Shown here: positions 37,301 through 50,920 of the stretch, in pieces
Layout: each line of letters opens with the position of its first letter
How positions within the stretch are numbered: the stretch's first letter is position 1
Assembly: GCA_038380795.1 (NCBI GenBank)
Contig: CM076275.1
Span: forward strand, 9,209,001-9,273,000
Origin: Pyrocephalus nanus
Lineage: Eukaryota > Chordata > Aves > Passeriformes > Tyrannidae
DNA length: 64,000 nt
Direction of reading: 5' to 3'
Program-made: the position numbers and the translations under genes
Notes under the pieces: generated by a model
Database searches by the model: none
What the model was told of the DNA's origin: nothing
Seen by the model: only the letters and a program-made list of their open reading frames with translations

Positions 37301-40300
37301 CCAACAGGGAAGAGCAGATTACAAGATAAAATATAGGAGACCTGGGAAACTGGGTTATTGCACTTGTTTCAGTTCTGACTGCCCTCATAACACGAGCAAG
37401 TATGTCAGATAGGGTTCTTAAATGTGTCTTCTTGTCCTGAATGTCCAACCTAAGGGACAAAGCAAAGCAGGCCTGGTTTTCACAGCTAGCCACCTTTCTT
37501 TCACAGCTAAAACCAAGGAAAGCTGCAGATGCTTTCAAGCTCGACTCAAGGACTCCAGGACTCCCTTAAGAGGGGAGGTCTACAAAATCAGAGGCCACTT
37601 CTGAAAAGGATTTCTATTTCTCAGCAGTTCACTCAGCAGCATATAAAATTTCCAGAGCATTTGTTTTTAGACTTTTAAGTCACCTTAAGCAAAGCTAAAT
37701 GTCAGTTTTAATAGATTACAAAACCTCCTCTCAATTCCAGTGCCAGCAGTAAGAAAAACTGTGAAGCAAAACTGCTGTTGCCAGCACAACTCATCCTTCA
37801 TTTCTTCAGAGCAGTGCAGCAAAATTCGAACTTGACTGTTAAATACAGTTTTGGTTTCCTCCTCTAGAAATGATAAACAGCTGATCCATTTGTCTCAAAG
37901 TCAATCATAGTAAAAAAAAAAAAAAAGTCAAACATACAGCCTAGTGATGTTGAACTCCCACTTTCTTCATCTCAAAGAATTCAAGGATGATTTTGACAAA
38001 CAAGTTATACCTTCTCTGTCAAATACCTCAACCTGCAGTTAAGTGCTACCTACTACTTTTCCTGACTAACTTTTCAGACCAATCAGAGAATCTGAGCAAA
38101 AGACCCATCAGAAAATAACGGAGGGGTTGTTCCATCTCATTTGTGTATGATTTATATTGACGATGATCACATTAAAGCAAGAAACAAAGCAGATTAATTA
38201 TTATAAATGCCAGTGCCACAACTATTGTGCTGCTGTCTGAACGTCACTTTTCTTCACTTTTGAACTGAGCAAATTTCATGAAAATGAATGAGAAAAGATG
38301 GAAAACTAATGCCAACCTCACACAAATCATTTCCAGATTCCAGCCTCTGTTTCACATTCTTTTGTCTTTGATCCTCACATGAGTTCAAAAGTACGTGTTT
38401 ACATCAAGGTCATTACAGCTGACTCAATAATTCAGCAAGACAAAATGTTTGAAAGAAAATAAGTGGTTAAAGAAAGTATTGAGGGTTTTGTTACCAATTT
38501 ATGTCATGCCATAAAGCAGAAAATTACGTTAAATATTGAAAGAAAGGACCTGCATGAGAGATAAACCACAGGCAGCCAAAAGCTCTGGGATTCTGGATAA
38601 CAATTTACAGCAGCAAATACTCTTGAATTGTTTAACTTTTACATGGTTTCAGAGAAGGAGAAAGTCTAACTCTGCAGCAGGCTGACTTTAACCCTAGAAA
38701 TAACACTTCAAAAGCATGAGGCTATTTCATCATCCCTCACTTGATGTTTTTGTTCTCTTATTTCTTTTGTATTTGAATTATGAAAAGTTTGAGGGCTCCA
38801 CGCCCCCTCACATGATCTTTGCAGCCTCTCTCATGGGCCTAGTTCTTCTAGATTTGCTTGAAAAGGGGTTAACAGGTAAAAATGACAAGTGTCCTCTAAT
38901 AGCTTCCTTTCCACTGGGTTATTACACTCCATGAGTCAGAATACACACAAATTGTCTCCCACGCCCACTGAGGTTTAAGTGGCCTGCTCTTGAAGGCAGC
39001 ATTAAAACCTAACAAGGAACAGTGACTTTCTAACCTATATTTAGTAACAGTCCTTCTCAGCATCCCTTGCATGACAACAGTGACAGGGAGAGCAATAGCA
39101 AGAGTAATTTAGTGTATATTGTCCTGGAGCAGCGAAACAAGCTGACATGCTCAGCATCTTCACCGCGGGGTTCACTATGGCACAGCCACAACGGAGCAGC
39201 CAGAGCTCCAACTGCTGCAGCTCCATCATCCCTGAGCTCAAACACCAAGGGCCTGGCAGGAAAGACCCTAGAACTGGATTCTCTCATTGGCATCAGCTGC
39301 AAAGTCTCCAGGCAAGAGCAAATAGATGTGTGATGGCAGCAGCCCTTTTGCCAGGTAACTTCAAACACAGGAATGTCACAAAGAGCAATTTGTGATTTCA
39401 CAAACAGCAACAATTACTTAGTTTCAAAGTATTTCACAGCTATGGAGGCTAGAGAGATAAGCTCTCTTCTGTAGCAGTGATCACCTTGAGGGACACTTGC
39501 TTCTGCAGCTCCATGGGGAGAATGACTCTCATTTCAGTGAAATGCAGCACTGTGCTGGCTGCTAATCTGTCAGTGGCATGGCCTGGGTTACACACACGTG
39601 CTTCCTTACTGTGGGAAGTAAAAGAATACAAAACCCTTCTGTTTCAAACCTGATCAGATTTCCAGAAGCTAAGGAAAAGGAAAACAGAGTGCAGGTTTGA
39701 GAGCTGGAAGAACAATTCAGTGATTCATCAGAAACAACACAGGTGCCACAAGAAAGGTTCTCTCATTAGAATGACCGTTTAGCCAAAAACCCAACTACGT
39801 ACCAAAAAACCCCTCCAGTCCCAGATTTGACCCAGGATTATGAATCCTGTGCAGACTAAACTTTTTTTTCCCCCATCTCTCCTCTGGTCTTAACATTTCC
39901 CTAAAGCCAGACTCACCCCCATGCTCCATTCCTGAGCCCCAGTAGAGTGGATGACTTGTCTCCCACTAATGCTCCTAACTGAATCTCCCTGCCTTGGATG
40001 AGATCCTGATTCCTACTGCAGCCCCTGATCAGCCCAGATTTAACCTCTAGAGAGCCACCATGCAGCTATCCTCCCTCTTTCACCATGTCACTGAAACAAT
40101 GGAATTTTCATGGGGAAATTACCTTTCTGGCTTTGGAGCTTTCTAGAATTGATAAAAAGACTCATTGACTGCATCAAGCTCCTAATGAATTGCCATTTTG
40201 TATACAACAAGACTTAAACAGAATAGGGAACCAGCACCTACAGCTACCAAAACCTTTTATATAAACTCTGGAAAAGCTGCTGAGAAAGTTAACACTACAG

Positions 40301-43300
40301 CCTAATCCAGTGGGAATACTACTTTAGGTCACACTCACCTCCCATCTCAAGTAGAGTCACATTTGATCACCTGATTTACAGTCAATTCCCCTATTCTGAT
40401 ACTTATCCCTCTATTTGATGGACAGGTTCCAACAATATAAGTTACCTCCACGTAATTTTATTAAAGCCAGTGACCAGCACACTCCACTGGACAGGAATTT
40501 AGCTCCTCAAGTGACTCTGCAGGTCAGACTCAGTCAGACTGCAGTTCACCTCTGTCTGCAGGTGCACGAAAGCCAGTGCTCTGATGGAGAACAGCAATGA
40601 CTGGAACGTGTGAGATGTGGCAGGAGCAGTCTGCAAAGAGTGTGGCCACCCTGGCAGCACCTACAGAAACTCCTGTTAGGTGGGGATTTAAAGTCAGCCA
40701 GGTCTTGTGTCATCATTCATCAGTCTTCTTGGCTTTCCCTCTCCGTGAGCAAATGATGAATCTGACCTTCTTTGTTTGAGTTCTTGCAATGAAGCACTGT
40801 TTGCATAAGGCTCTTTTTTATTTATTTTTTTCCTGCGGCTTGTTGACTTTTATAAGACATTCATAAATTTGTTCTGAGTGCCAGTGAGATGCTTAATGGT
40901 GCTAAAGGGAAGGTATTAAGGATAGTCGACTCATGTCAGAACAAGCCACTTGAAAGTAGCTATAAATATTTGTCTGGATTTCATTTTGCTAACAAACAGC
41001 TTCTTTTCTTTTTCTCCCCCTCTTACCCCCCTAAAAGAGTTGATCTCATAAACAACAGAAGAATTTTCACATTAGTAAAAAAGTACATGTCTGGATTTGT
41101 TTTTTTAATAGAAACTTTCCTATTGGGGACATTTGAGTCCTTTTATTCTGTCTGCATGGAATTAGCTCCCTTTTCAGGAAAACCTTGGCAGCTTAAGACC
41201 TCCAGGGTGAGCTCATGTTCTTTTGCACTCCCTCAAACTCATCTCTGCTTTCATTGCTCTGACAATGAGTTTAGGCTAGACTTAGGGACTGCAGTGCCCT
41301 AGAACTAAGCCAGTAGCTACACATTCCTCCTCATTTTCCTCATAAGCACACTGGAGGGTTTTGGATTCCTTCAGGACTTGGAGCCACTTGCCACACAGTT
41401 TGGAAACTCCACTCCCTCCAGTCCTATTGCTCTAAGGTCACATTGACACAGACACACAAAATATTCCAAACTTATTGTCTTTGGTACCAAAGTCCCTCTC
41501 ACTGGGAACTATGACTGGTAATTGGGGGCTGCCACACGTGCAGTCCTGCTCCAATCCTTGTCAGCTCCAGGGCAACAGAGACAGCTTTTCACACAAGAAT
41601 AGTCCAAAGTTGCTTCTTGGAATCAACAGGCATCAATGCTGAGGGCTTGTCTCTGCCTCTGGCTTTGGACAGACACAGCTCTTTCCTTCCTAGAATAGTC
41701 TCTGCATGCATTTCAGAACTGAAAAACCAAAACTGGATTGGGATGCAACCCAATGCTGGAGGTTTGAGAACCTCCAAAGAGCTACTGCTGGGACAGATGA
41801 GCAGATAGCTCAACACTCAGCCAGCAGGAGAGCAAAAGGGGGTGACCAGAGGAGAGAGATGGGGATGAGAGGAAGCCCCCCACCTCTTTGAAAAAGGTCT
41901 AGGAAACAATTAGGAGTGGGACAACAAGGTTTGGGATGGTCTTTTTGTTTGATTGGTTTAACTCTGTAGAAAGAATGAGTTGCCAAGGCCATTTTTTATT
42001 TGCTTTCTTGGTGCTTTCACAGACCAGAGCTCATTACAGCAGTCCAGAAAGTACCAGCAAGGAAATCTTGAAAACTCATCCCAGACAACTCTCATAAGAG
42101 TGAGGGTGAGTTGTACCTCGGGAAGGACTGGCAGCTTTGGTCTAAGTTTGCAAACCAACTAACATTTGCAGCCTAAAGTCACCTCTAAAAATATTCAAAA
42201 CTAGCATCCCCCAGAGAACTACCCCAGACAGCAAGGGAAGCATAGGAGAAAATAAAATTTCTAATACAGAGCTCTAAACTGTCTCCAGTGGGTTTTTTTT
42301 TTCTGGATACTTTTGGATTTTCTGCATATGTGCACAGCTACATCCCACTGTGCTCCATTATAACACATCATTATGGCACAAACAAACCCTGTGCCTCCAG
42401 CACAGTGATGGGAGAGACCTGGCAGATGGTCCAGATCAGCAGAGATAAGAGTAAACTACTACACAGGTAAGGCACCTGCCAAGGGCAAGGATGCAGTTCC
42501 CTGCCAACCTGCACCTCACTGCTTCTGTTGTTCTCCTTCCTCCCCCCCTCCTTTTTTTTTTTTTTCTTTAGAAAATGCATGTATATCACTCAAGGAGGTT
42601 TTACAGTGCCTGCAAATGCTAATTGCCATGGTTTGTAACATTCTGTACCCCACCAGAATTAAATGGCAACCCAGCAGCTCTGATGATATCATGGTGAATG
42701 ATTTATCCGGCAATGTAGCACATTCCTGCAGTGTTGCTTAAGCAATAAGGCACAGGGAGAACGTTTGAGTGATTAGTTTGCCTCTCGTGTGGGCTACAGT
42801 CAAAGGTTAATGGCCTTGAGCACCCAAGAAGTTCAATTAATGCCTTGAAATGGACTAGCTAGATGGCCTGAGGCTGTTATTAAATGGAACATTAACACAA
42901 GGAATACTATTTCATGCCTTTGCAAACATGGGTAGAGTACTTCTCACACCCAAAGCACTCCAGCCATGTTCTAAATCAGCAAGCACCTGAAGAATTCTTT
43001 GTTGGGAGATGGGCCCCAAATGCATTATGGACACATTTTTCCACCCTCATCACAAGCCTGAGCTGTTTAGAGAGCAGCATTTGGGTGAAAAGGCTTAGAA
43101 AAAGCTGTAATTTCTAGCACCATCAGGAAGCAGCAACATGCAGTTTTATTCCACCTCCTCTACCTCTTCAGTCTCCACTCCCACCAAAATGCCCAAAAAT
43201 CTGAAATGAGCACAGTGAAGAGTCCTTCACAGTCCTCCTGAGGAAGGTAAAGAAGTGCTGGCACTCCTTGAAGTAACTTGTCAACTTCAGCACTGTTAAA

Positions 43301-44436
43301 GACTATGGGAACAGGCCCATCCCATACCACAAAGATTTTGTCACATGGACTCATGACTCTGCTGCATCCCCATCATACTGTGTGTGAGAAGAAATGTGAC
43401 TGTCAGTAATTAAGAGCTACTTCAGCAGGTGATTTATTTAAATGCTCTGTCTGATCTCCTATAAACCCATTTAAGCAACCCATCAATCCTTCCAACTGAT
43501 GCCACTAACAGTCACAGCCTTCCACCCCCTCAGAGGAGGGCAGGGAGAAGCAGCCAGCACATTCAGGGACCACAAGATACCCTCTTAAGAGATTCCACTA
43601 GTAAGAGTGGAGCTAAGAAGAAACCTCCAAGGACACTGACTTGCACAAGAACAACCCACTCCCTCAGTGCCCTTGAAGTCTCACATGTTGTTCTGCCTCT
43701 AATTGCCCAGTCCCAGCTTCTTCCTCTGAAGGAGACTGATGCAAGGTCCTTTCTCTACAGGCTATCCATCCATTTTTAGTTCACTTATAAACCTTAACCT
43801 ACAACACCTTCTTGGCCAGGACCAAGCCAGCTGTGATGCAACAAGGCACAAGTATGTCACAGTACAGCCAGCCCAGGTTTGCTTTTCTGAGGCTGCCCAT
43901 CCCAGCTATAAAACTCCCTGCCAAGACAAATTGGATTAAGCTCAGATCAGATTATGCGAGAGCTGGGCTGTGGGGACTTTTCACTCCAGCCTTTCTCCAG
44001 TAAAAAGAACTCCAGAGGCTCAGCATAACAACAAGAGAAGAAAAAAAGGAGAGAGACCGAAGCCACGAAGAGAGAACTGGGCTCCTGGGGAGAGGAGAAC
44101 AAAGAGGGGTAAGATGCAAGGTAAATAAAAAGGCACAAGGGCTTAGTTGTGACTTCAGAGAGAGAAAGTGGGGGGCAAGAGGTCAAACTTTACACTAATT
44201 AACCTTGTCTCAGTAAACCTTGAAAGTCTGCAAGCGCCCCAGTGACTGCAGCATGGGCAGTCAGGTCTGGACCATCTTCATCTTTGAAACTAAGGATGAA
44301 AAGAGTGACAGTTCCACCTTTAGATCCCAGACAGTTTACTATGCTACAGGTCTAACCTGAAAATTGGAGTTTGCTCTGGAATCTCCCCATAGCATCATTT
44401 AAATTTATAAGATATTGTGAAAACGTGCACCTGCTC
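34366..44436. other. about 10 kb of unique non-coding sequence
   Basis: The longest stretch without a recognised mobile element. It holds short A or T runs (37912-37926, 42291-42302, 42551-42565) and AT-rich segments at 38100-38240 and 42600-42880 whose texture suggests conserved non-coding DNA. A short minus-strand frame at 43160-43354 looks weakly cytochrome P450-like. I see no convincing exon with paired splice sites. Confidence 0.5.
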
Positions 44437-44557
44437 CCTGATCCAGCAAGGCACAGACACATGAGCTCACCTTTAAATACAGGACACTGTTAACCCAGTG
44501 TGACTATTCACAACCTGAAATCATTAAGCATTTACTTAAATACTTTTCTGGATCAGG
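44437..44557. mobile_element. ancient MITE with matching 10-base terminal inverted repeats
   Basis: CCTGATCCAG at 44437-44446 and its exact reverse complement CTGGATCAGG at 44548-44557 bound a 121-base element. The arms continue as CAAGGCAC on the left and TTAAGCATTTACTTAAATAC on the right, which fits the widespread sauropsid palindromic element built from GATCCAGCAAAGCACTTAAGC-type arms. It would be a non-autonomous DNA transposon relic with no coding capacity. The exact family name needs a library search. Confidence 0.65.
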
Positions 44558-47017
44558 AAAAGTACAGTCATGGACATCCTCAGTCTGCACAATTAATTGA
44601 AGCAGTACCTGGTTTTATCAATGCTGTTGACAAACTGGTAAAAATCATGCAGCAACTAACACAAACATGAAAGGCTAATGCATAAAATAAATGGAACATC
44701 CATGTCAGGTACAGTGTATATATACAGGACACAGAAAAAGAGTGATTACATCGCTGCTCTCAGTGGATAACAGAAAAATAGTAACCCTGGTTTGGATGTT
44801 CTGGCAAGAAAAAACATGGTGTTGACTGCCATTTAATACCTTTACTTGCTGGCAAGAGAGTCCAAATTCTTGGTGTACTAACATTGAAAAAGCATCATAT
44901 AAAAAGCTACTTTATTCAAAGACTGACCAGACAGCTTTACTCTGATAAAGAAAACCAATCTCCATAGCACATCTGTCTTCTAATGTACCCCATCAGCACA
45001 GAGGACCCCAAAAAACACTGGGAGATTCATTCAGAGCTTCTGCACACAGACTACAGGGAGATTTATTTTTTCCATTATTGGTGCATTACAATCACATACA
45101 CCTGGAGTTACTGCAGCACAAATTAACTTTGTTAGAGTTACCAGGAATATCTACCACTGAGCCAACCCCATGAGCAAAACTGGAGAGTCCCCTTTTGATC
45201 AAGCTTCTGTCTGGAAAACTTGCACATCTTTTTTCCTCCTGCTACAGAATTTAATTTTTTTTTTTCCATGATTTGGGGAAGGCAGTCAGCTGTACCTAGC
45301 CCCTAGCACACAACAATCTAAGTAATAATCACAGCAGATAAAGGAACGTATCTGTATTCCCATTCTCTCAGTATGAGGTATCAGTGATTGAGAACTCCTG
45401 AAAAGCCCCTTTTGCTTCACAGTCCAGTTTGTATTTGTTTAAGCCTAAGGCAGACAAACACAACACAAGCCCCCAGGAATCCATAACCACCCTGATGCTT
45501 CTGGGTTGCAGATCATCTCCACTGCCATCTGTTTTCAGTCACTTCCAAACGAGTTCTGAAGAGTCAATTGTTTTCTTCTAGGAAAAATAAACATGCAAGC
45601 TGCTATTCACCCGATTTCCAGCAATTTTCTGCTGTGGGTAAATGTAGCTTCAGATTTTAGAACTAAAACTCATTCTCATCCAAGGAATTTTGCAATATAA
45701 TTACCTCATTTTTACTGACTTGGATAACTGTTGCCCTTTAAGAAAAAAAAAAGAAAAAGAAGGGGGGTGTTAAGTCTGCAAGACTAATTCCTCCTCCTGC
45801 CCCTTTGTTATAAAACCTTGGAACAATTGACAGTGAATAATCTCACTTGATATTTCTTTGGTTCTCTATTTGTTGATTTAAAGGCACTTTATGACTGATT
45901 GTTTTCAGTTGCCTGGACAGCTGTCAGGTCAGTACTGTGGTTTGATTTGGCTTTCGGGGAGCAAAATTATTATTTTTCTTATTTTTACAGCTCCAACACA
46001 CAGTGGCTGACAGAGGTGGCCCGTCAAAAACCATATATGTGAAACCAAAACTACCTCCAGATTGAGAGAAGATTGTCTAGAGATTCTGCAGGCAGATTGC
46101 ACAAGCAAGATGTGGAAGGCAGTAATACAGTCATTTTTTGGTTTATTACCAGCTTTTATGATGCCCAGCTCTCACACTGAGTGCACATACTCTCAAATAC
46201 AGTGGCAAAATCCATCCCTAGGTGTAACATCAGTGGCTTAATAGGAGTAACTTTGCCCTTTGGAGCAGTACTGGTAGAGCTGGGGAGCTTGCTTGGGGGC
46301 TGGAGCACTCCAGTCCATGAGGTGTCCTACAAAAGGCTGTGCTCAGTGGAAGGAGTGGGAAACAGGCTCTAATTTTCTGGACCACAAGACCACGACAAAA
46401 TAAGACATGAAAGAGTCAGTAAAACTCAGGAGAAGAGGGTGCTAATACTGAATAGCTCAATATCCATAATCTTCAACCTCCTGTCTCTAAGAGTGACCAA
46501 TAGCCTTGACTCTGAACCTTCCTTGCCCTGTGTCAGCCAATTTTCATCTTTTCAAATGTCTTCCATTTTACCTGCATCTCACAGCTGCATCCTCCCTCTC
46601 TTTCCTGGCTCTTCACTTCTCTCATTGTCCACCTACAAACATGTCTAACACCACTTGTACGTCATCCCTGGCTCACCCTCACATTTCTCTGACTCCAAAC
46701 TAAAACCTCACCAGCCTCTATCTCTAACAAATCATGGAGAAAGAACAAACACCTGTAAGGTTCCTCCTCCAAATTGTGTAGAATAAAATTTCACTAATGC
46801 AGAAATCTTTGTTATTAGATAGTGCTTTCACATACAATCTTCATGTATTTTCCTTGTTTTCAGAAAGCATATGAAAAATCGGGTTATTCTGGAACTAAAG
46901 GGGTCTGCATGACCGCACTGCTTTTCTCCATGGCCTGCAGCACTCATCTATACACAATATCAGGGCTAACAAATGGACCAAAACCAAAAAAAGCAATTTG
47001 ACCTAAAACAAAAAATC
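44558..47017. other. unique non-coding sequence, no gene seen
   Basis: Unique sequence with a T run near 45255 and a purine tract near 45741-45768. No gene or further repeat copy recognised. Confidence 0.6.
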
Positions 47018-47402
47018 CAGGCTCTTTTCAGCCTGGAAAAGAGAAGGTTTTGGGGGTGATCTCGTTGTGGTCTTCCAGTACCTGAAGGGAGCCCACAGGA
47101 AATATGGAGAGAGATTATTTCCAAGGGCCTGGAGTGACAGGACAAGGAAGAATGGCTTCAAACTGGCAGAATAGGTTTAGTTGGATATTAGGAAGAAATT
47201 CTTCTCTGTGAGGATGGTGAGGCCCCTGCACAGGTTGCCCAGAGAAGCTGTGGCTGCCCCATCTCTGGAAGTGTTCAAGGCCAGGTTGGACAAGTCTTGG
47301 AGCAACTTGGTATAGTGAAAGGTGTCTCTGCCCATGGCATGGGGTTTGAACAAGATGATCTTTGAGGTCCCTTCCAACCCAAATCATTCTGTGATTCTAT
47401 TA
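47018..47402 (+). mobile_element. CR1 LINE, 5'-truncated, sense
   Basis: Starts within CAGCCTGGAAAAGAGAAGG and runs through GACAGGACAAGG, GGATATTAGGAAGAAATTC, ACAGGTTGCCCAGAGAAG and GTTGGACAAGTCTTGG, ending with GGTCCCTTCCAACCCAAATC and ATTCTGTGATTCTATTA. It is the closest relative in the window of the 55.8 kb copy. It keeps the short ATTATTTCCAA segment (about 47114-47124) that the other copy has lost. Non-coding relic. Confidence 0.95.
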
Positions 47403-50400
47403 CTCAAAGTTTACATGCAAGCTTAAGTGTATGGAGAGAGCAACTGCTATTGAGTACAATTTGCTGAAGTGTATGTAAGCACTTTTGCATAAAAGAATGG
47501 ATGCTCTTACTGCCATGGCATTTTACTGGACAGATTATGTGATCTGCTTAACATATCTTCATGTTTCTCCTTGTCCTATTAGTAAAGACTGGGAGAAGCT
47601 TGCTCCAAGCCAAGCACTAGGTGGTAGTGGCTTAAGGACACAATCTCTTTTTGTGATCTATTGCTCCCACTGCCCAAAATTCACAGCACATAGAACAACC
47701 AGAACAAGTGCTCAGAAATATAGTGAAATTAGGGATGGGACTCATTATTTTGCATACTCCCACTGCCTACAGAGAAAAGTGTCTCCAACTCTCTCCACCA
47801 CCCTGAGACAAACTCTCTTTCCGCTGCCCACTTTACTTCTCAGGCTCCCTCCATTAGTATTCCTGCTTTACTGCCAGTTCTCTTAAAAAAAAAAAAAAAA
47901 AAAGTAAATAAAAATAACCCATACAACTCTCTTTCAGTTGCCAGGTTATTGTTCACCCTTTCAGCCCATTCTGAAGCATCTTACATTGTTTAGATGCGAT
48001 GCCTCTCTGGTTTTCTCCTTGAGGGCCTATGGCCATTTTTCATGGAGTTTTTTACTTTTCCTCTTCTAATCCCTTCCTCCACAACACACTGAAGGCAGTG
48101 GGAACAAGCCCCACATTTTGCCCTGAGAGCCTGCTTATAACAATAGATTTGAGCTTGTTTTGACTAAATCACTCATACCAACATCTTCAGTCCTTTGCTT
48201 TCTAAACCATGGCCATAAACTGTAGGGAAACCAACACAACAGTTGCATCTTCACATCCATGCCCTCATCAGCTTCTCTAACACACAGAAAATATGGCCCA
48301 TCAAGTCCACCAGGCCACATTTAATCAGGTACAACACACAGATCTAGTCCTACAGACTAGGGGTGTTTTCCCCACCCTTACACACATATAGACCTTTTAA
48401 TCCAACTGAAAGGTCTGGGAATTCCTTTTCCAATTCCACAAATGCCACTGTGTTCCTTTCCCCTCCATCCCCAGTCATCTTCTTAGGGTGCCACCTTCAG
48501 CAGACGTGTATTCCTGCTGCAGCAGGGCTGCCTTCTTACGAGTCACTTGGACACAGGAGGAATTGAGACCATCCTTGAACAAATGCCCGTGGTGTTCCCA
48601 TCTCCTCTGCTTTCCACCACTCCGGTCTCATTTCTGTCATCTGATTCCTCTTTATCCACATGGCCTGTTCTCATACCCATTCACGTCACACATTTAAGAA
48701 GGTGACAAAGAATGTCAAATGTCTTTATAATCCAGCTAAACCACATTTGCCGCTTCAACCACCAGCTTAGTTCACTGTTCTCCTTTTAAACAAACACAAA
48801 CAACTCCAGAAGATCCAGCAAGAACGGAAACAGGCGGGCAGCAGAGTAGTACATGCTGAAACTCAGCATGGTCCCCCATTAGGGGGAAAATTTCGAGTGC
48901 TTTAACCATGACAAACAGCACCACAATGAATCAGTGGATATGACGGGTCAGCCTCTTGGCTGGGGCAGCGCCAACAGCTTCCACGGGGGTTCATCAGGCA
49001 TGAATTGGCCCCATATGTGAAAACCCTCTACAATTTGTCCAGTTTCTCCCATCCCTGTGGAGCGAAGTCTCCATATGTGAGATCCCACAGAGCTGTCAGC
49101 CAATGTCACATTTCAATAAAGCAAAAACAACCAGGGCTGCACAAACCAGCCAAGCAATCCCATTGCTCATAAACTGGCAAGTGACCTACGCTGGCAATGC
49201 TTTTGTTGATCACAACCCTTTCTATGGAACAAAACATAGGAACTATCACGCCAGAACAGACTCAGTGATCCATCTTCTCCTTGTCTCCTGTCTCCAGCAG
49301 AGGCCAACACTGATGCTGGAACAGAAGATTATTAAGGGATCCACAAAGCCTGCAAGGCACCTGGGTTGGTTGTGCAATACTTTGCCCTTGACCCAGGGAA
49401 AAACTCCACTGTTACATACAACTGTGCAATATGTTATCCCAGATATGAAAGACTGTCAGGGGCTGTCAAAGAAACATATGTCAAAGTCAAAGGATTATCC
49501 TTTCTTCTTGTCTCTTTATTTTAGCTTGATTAATATAACTGAACATCCTCTTCTTAAGATCAAGTCTTCAACTTTACAAATAAATTCAACTTTGTGTCAA
49601 AAAGTAATATTACTATTCTTGCCTATATTAATATCTTTTCTTATAGAAAAAGTAGTTTCATAGGATTATTATTTGAACCTTTCCCTGTTTCACAGAGCTC
49701 TAATCCCTTTCCTTGCCTGTTCAACACCAAATTAATGTTGTTCTATTCAATCTCTTTTTAGATAAATAAATTCTCTCCCCCCAGACTTCATAAACTTCTA
49801 TTCTTTTCTACCGTTATTCCATCTTGTCTTGGGCATGATTTGTATAGTCCAGCTACAAAATTATTTAGCTCAGCCCTAAATCAAGACTGCATTTTCAGTT
49901 CCCACAATTCAAACAAATAGATCAGGTGAAAAATAAAAAAAAAAAATTAAAAACCTGAGACAATCTCTTATGCCCTGTTGTATCTGAAGCAGAGTTCAGG
50001 GAAGTTGCTGAGATGATACCAATGGCTATACAATTAATCATATCCTTTCTAAACTGAGATTTATAATAAGTAAAAACCATGCTTCATTTCTACAGTGGAG
50101 ACTGTGACGAGGGGACTGTTTTATCTGTATGTCTTTTTGTCATAAAATGAATTATTTTGCAAGTATTAAATCAAAAGAAAATACAATCTGATCCATTAAA
50201 TCTTCTATTTTTGCTATCCCTGAAACAAGTGCTTTTTAAATGCTGTGCCTGTGAGCCTGGTAGAACACGCCAACATGAAGAACTTTCAAACTAATTTAGA
50301 AACAAAGTATAGACACTTTTGGTTTAAGCTACTAAAAATAAAAAACATTTGGCTCGCTCAATTTATATATTATTAATACTCAGAACATCTCCTGATTACG

Positions 50401-50920
50401 GAGACTGAAGCAGAGAGGGAAAACGTCTGCATCCATCCCCAGCTGAATATTTTCTGAAGTACCAACTGCCAATTCTGGCAGCCTCCCCACCCTTGTTAGG
50501 TGATAAATTAATGCTCGCGCTCCCACTGTGCCCTTGCCAAGCAGGCAGAGCTCCAGCCAAAGCCTGGCTTGTCCAACCGGCACCCACCCTCTAGTGGGAT
50601 GAGGGGAAAGTGCTGCTCCCGGCCGGGCTCATCCTGCTGTAACACTGAGAGGACGTTCATTTAGGATGAGTGTGCCAAGATCTTTCTTTCTTTGCTCCTC
50701 TCTACCTTGCACACACCTGTTGGACCGTCAGGCACGTTAGCTCTGAAAGATGATTACGGGCCTGATGAGCTTCCCCAAGAAAATTCAGTGGTCATCTTTC
50801 CTTAACAGCTCTGCCTTGTGCTCTGCAAAATCAGTGCCATTTTAACTACACTTCTATAGGTGACTAAGCAGTGATAATCCAGTGAATTAGTGGCTGTAAT
50901 TATCATTCTGTTTTAAAAAT
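47403..50920. other. unique non-coding sequence, no gene seen
   Basis: Contains an A run at 47885-47903, a small perfect hairpin at 48852-48870 (CATGCTGA, AAC, TCAGCATG) and a direct repeat CCATATGTGA at 49011-49020 and 49071-49080. The 186-codon plus-strand frame at 49103-49663 has no domain; its C-terminal part is hydrophobic simply because the DNA there is AT-rich. Confidence 0.55.

Noticed and set aside
49103..49663. 186-codon plus-strand open frame
   Set aside because: No recognisable domain; AT-rich DNA produces the hydrophobic C-terminal part. Chance length.
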